Shown here piece by piece: positions 14,090 through 15,247 of a DNA stretch of 15,247 nt. The DNA is from JAJYZP01 sp049964535 (GTDB lineage Bacteria; Actinomycetota; Acidimicrobiia; Acidimicrobiales; Acidimicrobiaceae). The DNA is taken from assembly GCA_049964535.1 (NCBI GenBank), contig JBMFXG010000046.1, positions 1 through 15,247 of the forward strand, in the 5' to 3' direction. The position numbers and the translations under genes are program-made. Each line of letters starts with the position of its first letter. Position 1 is the stretch's first letter. The notes beneath the pieces were generated by a model. That model was not told where the DNA came from, did not search any database, and saw nothing but the letters and a program-made list of their open reading frames with translations.

Positions 14090-15247
14090 ATGAATCACGT
14101 TGACTTGGTAGTTCGAGGCGGCATGGTCGCCAGCGCCCAAGGAGCATTCATTGCCGACGTCGGCATCACCGGCGGTCGAATCGTCCAAGTGGGTGGCTCC
14201 TTAGAGGGAACTGAGGAGATCTCCGCCGCGGGAAAGCTCGTACTTCCAGGCGGCATCGATGTTCACGTTCATCTCTCCTCTGGCCGACCGAGCTCTCCCT
14301 CATCGTACGCCTGGGTCGATAACTTCTACAGCGGCTCCCTCGCCGCCATCGCCGGTGGTGTCACCACTTTTGGGAACATGACCTTTCCCTGGCCTGGAGA
14401 CACACTCGACCAAGCCCTCGCACGAGATCTAGAACAGGCACGAAACGATGCTGCGGTCGACTACATCTTGCATCCAGTACTCTTTGATCCGAGTGAACAA
14501 GCTCGTCTAGCGCTTCCCGCGCTGGCAGAAAAGGGGTTTCGAACACTGAAGATCTTCCTCACTGAAACCACTTTCAACTCACGAATCAACGAGTTTCTCG
14601 AAGCTATCGCTATCGCAGCGGAACACGGAGTCCTCGTGTTGATGCACTGCGAAGACGGCGCCCTCTTAGACGCGATCTCAGCAAACCTCACTCATCTCGG
14701 GCGTACCGACATCTCAGAGTATGCGCTAAGTCGTCCTGACTTTGTGGAAGAGGCCGCTATCCAGCGCGCAGTTTCGATCAGCCAAGCTCTGAACGCTGCA
14801 GTGTATGCCGTACACGTCTCGTCTGCCAAGGCGATTCAAGTCGGTCGAGCCGCCAAAGGGCGGGGTCTGCCCTTCTTCGTTGAGACACGACCTATGTACC
14901 TGCATCTCACGAGCGAGGCGTTACGAGCTCCCGATGGCCCAAAGTTCGTCGGTGCTCCCCCACTGCGAGAGGTCGAAGACGCCACGGCCCTCTGGTTGGC
15001 GCTACAAGATGGAACGGTCGATACCGTCGCAAGCGATCACGCTCCCTGGTCGCTCGAGGCAAAGCTCGACCCGCGTCTCGATTTTCGTACCGCACGCCAA
15101 GGCGTTGCGGATCTCGAGACCTCGTTGCCGATGCTCTTTAGCGAAGGGGTACGGACCGGTCGACTTTCGCTGAGCCGATTTGTTGAGCTTGTGTCGGCCA
15201 AACCCGCGCAACTCTTTGGACTCTGGCCGAGAAAGGGGGTCATCGCA
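14090..15247 (+). CDS. D-hydantoinase/dihydropyrimidinase-like cyclic amidohydrolase, C-terminus beyond window
   Basis: From ATG 14090 the frame stays open to the window edge, giving 386 residues of an expected 440-480. It is a cytosolic TIM-barrel enzyme that hydrolyses the cyclic amide ring of dihydropyrimidines, hydantoins or related compounds. All binuclear metal ligands are visible: His59 and His61 (PGGIDVHVHL), Lys154 (TLKIFLTE, the lysine carboxylated in this family), His186 (LMHCED), His242 (AVHVSS) and Asp316 (ASDHAP). The N-terminal beta-sandwich (DLVVRGGMVASAQGAF) is typical. The Tyr found after the carboxylated Lys in many hydantoinases (KxxxxY) is Thr159 or nearby here, so substrate may differ. 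Allantoinase or an uncharacterised amidohydrolase is possible. The ribosome site is an AGGA about 13 bases upstream, rather far. Upstream SDR and ORF are co-directional, but the 646-base gap argues against one tight operon. Confidence 0.93.
   Translation, partial: MNHVDLVVRGGMVASAQGAFIADVGITGGRIVQVGGSLEGTEEISAAGKLVLPGGIDVHVHLSSGRPSSPSSYAWVDNFYSGSLAAIAGGVTTFGNMTFPWPGDTLDQALARDLEQARNDAAVDYILHPVLFDPSEQARLALPALAEKGFRTLKIFLTETTFNSRINEFLEAIAIAAEHGVLVLMHCEDGALLDAISANLTHLGRTDISEYALSRPDFVEEAAIQRAVSISQALNAAVYAVHVSSAKAIQVGRAAKGRGLPFFVETRPMYLHLTSEALRAPDGPKFVGAPPLREVEDATALWLALQDGTVDTVASDHAPWSLEAKLDPRLDFRTARQGVADLETSLPMLFSEGVRTGRLSLSRFVELVSAKPAQLFGLWPRKGVIA

Overview
The window looks like chromosomal DNA of a mid-to-high-GC actinobacterium. 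The evidence is the family flavour of its proteins: an ELPDKT-type GDT1 transporter, a conserved actinobacterial 152-aa protein, DHA2 exporters and NmrA-like reductases. Mixed ATG, GTG and TTG starts and short or absent leaders fit this. An acidophilic iron-oxidising group such as Acidimicrobiia is my guess from overall style and is not proven. There is no rRNA, no recognisable tRNA, no CRISPR array and no complete insertion sequence.

Layout. Positions 1-2058 hold minus-strand material: the N-terminus of a membrane protein cut by the window edge, an NmrA-like NAD(P)-binding protein whose two ends look frameshifted, and the C-terminal scrap of a DHA2 exporter. Positions 2059-3033 have no assignable gene. 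At 3034-4389 (+) is a conserved 451-aa protein with a winged-helix-like segment. It converges on a beta-class DNA methyltransferase (4881-6320, -). Between them lies a decayed minus-strand reading frame (4414-4687). Positions 6932-9445 (-) carry an intact DHA2 multidrug exporter and a TMEM165/GDT1 cation transporter. Upstream of these is a tiny membrane protein interrupted by a stop codon.

At 9934-10392 (+) is a conserved protein of unknown function, with a possible coupled 77-codon ORF. Positions 10691-12622 (-) contain a soluble chemoreceptor (MCP) broken by a nonsense codon, two frameshifts and further stops. Positions 12697-15247 (+) hold an intact SDR dehydrogenase, a gene-poor stretch with a possible relic, and a hydantoinase/dihydropyrimidinase with a full metal site that runs off the window.

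The main theme is gene decay. At least four reading frames (MFS tail, 4.4-4.7 kb relic, small membrane protein, MCP) carry recognisable lesions beside intact neighbours, and about a quarter to a third of the window has no assignable gene. The intact genes suggest separate jobs: DNA methylation, export, divalent-cation transport and cyclic-amide catabolism. I see no strong evidence for a single new multi-gene system. The best leads are the methyltransferase with its fused C-terminal domain and the 152-aa/77-aa pair.
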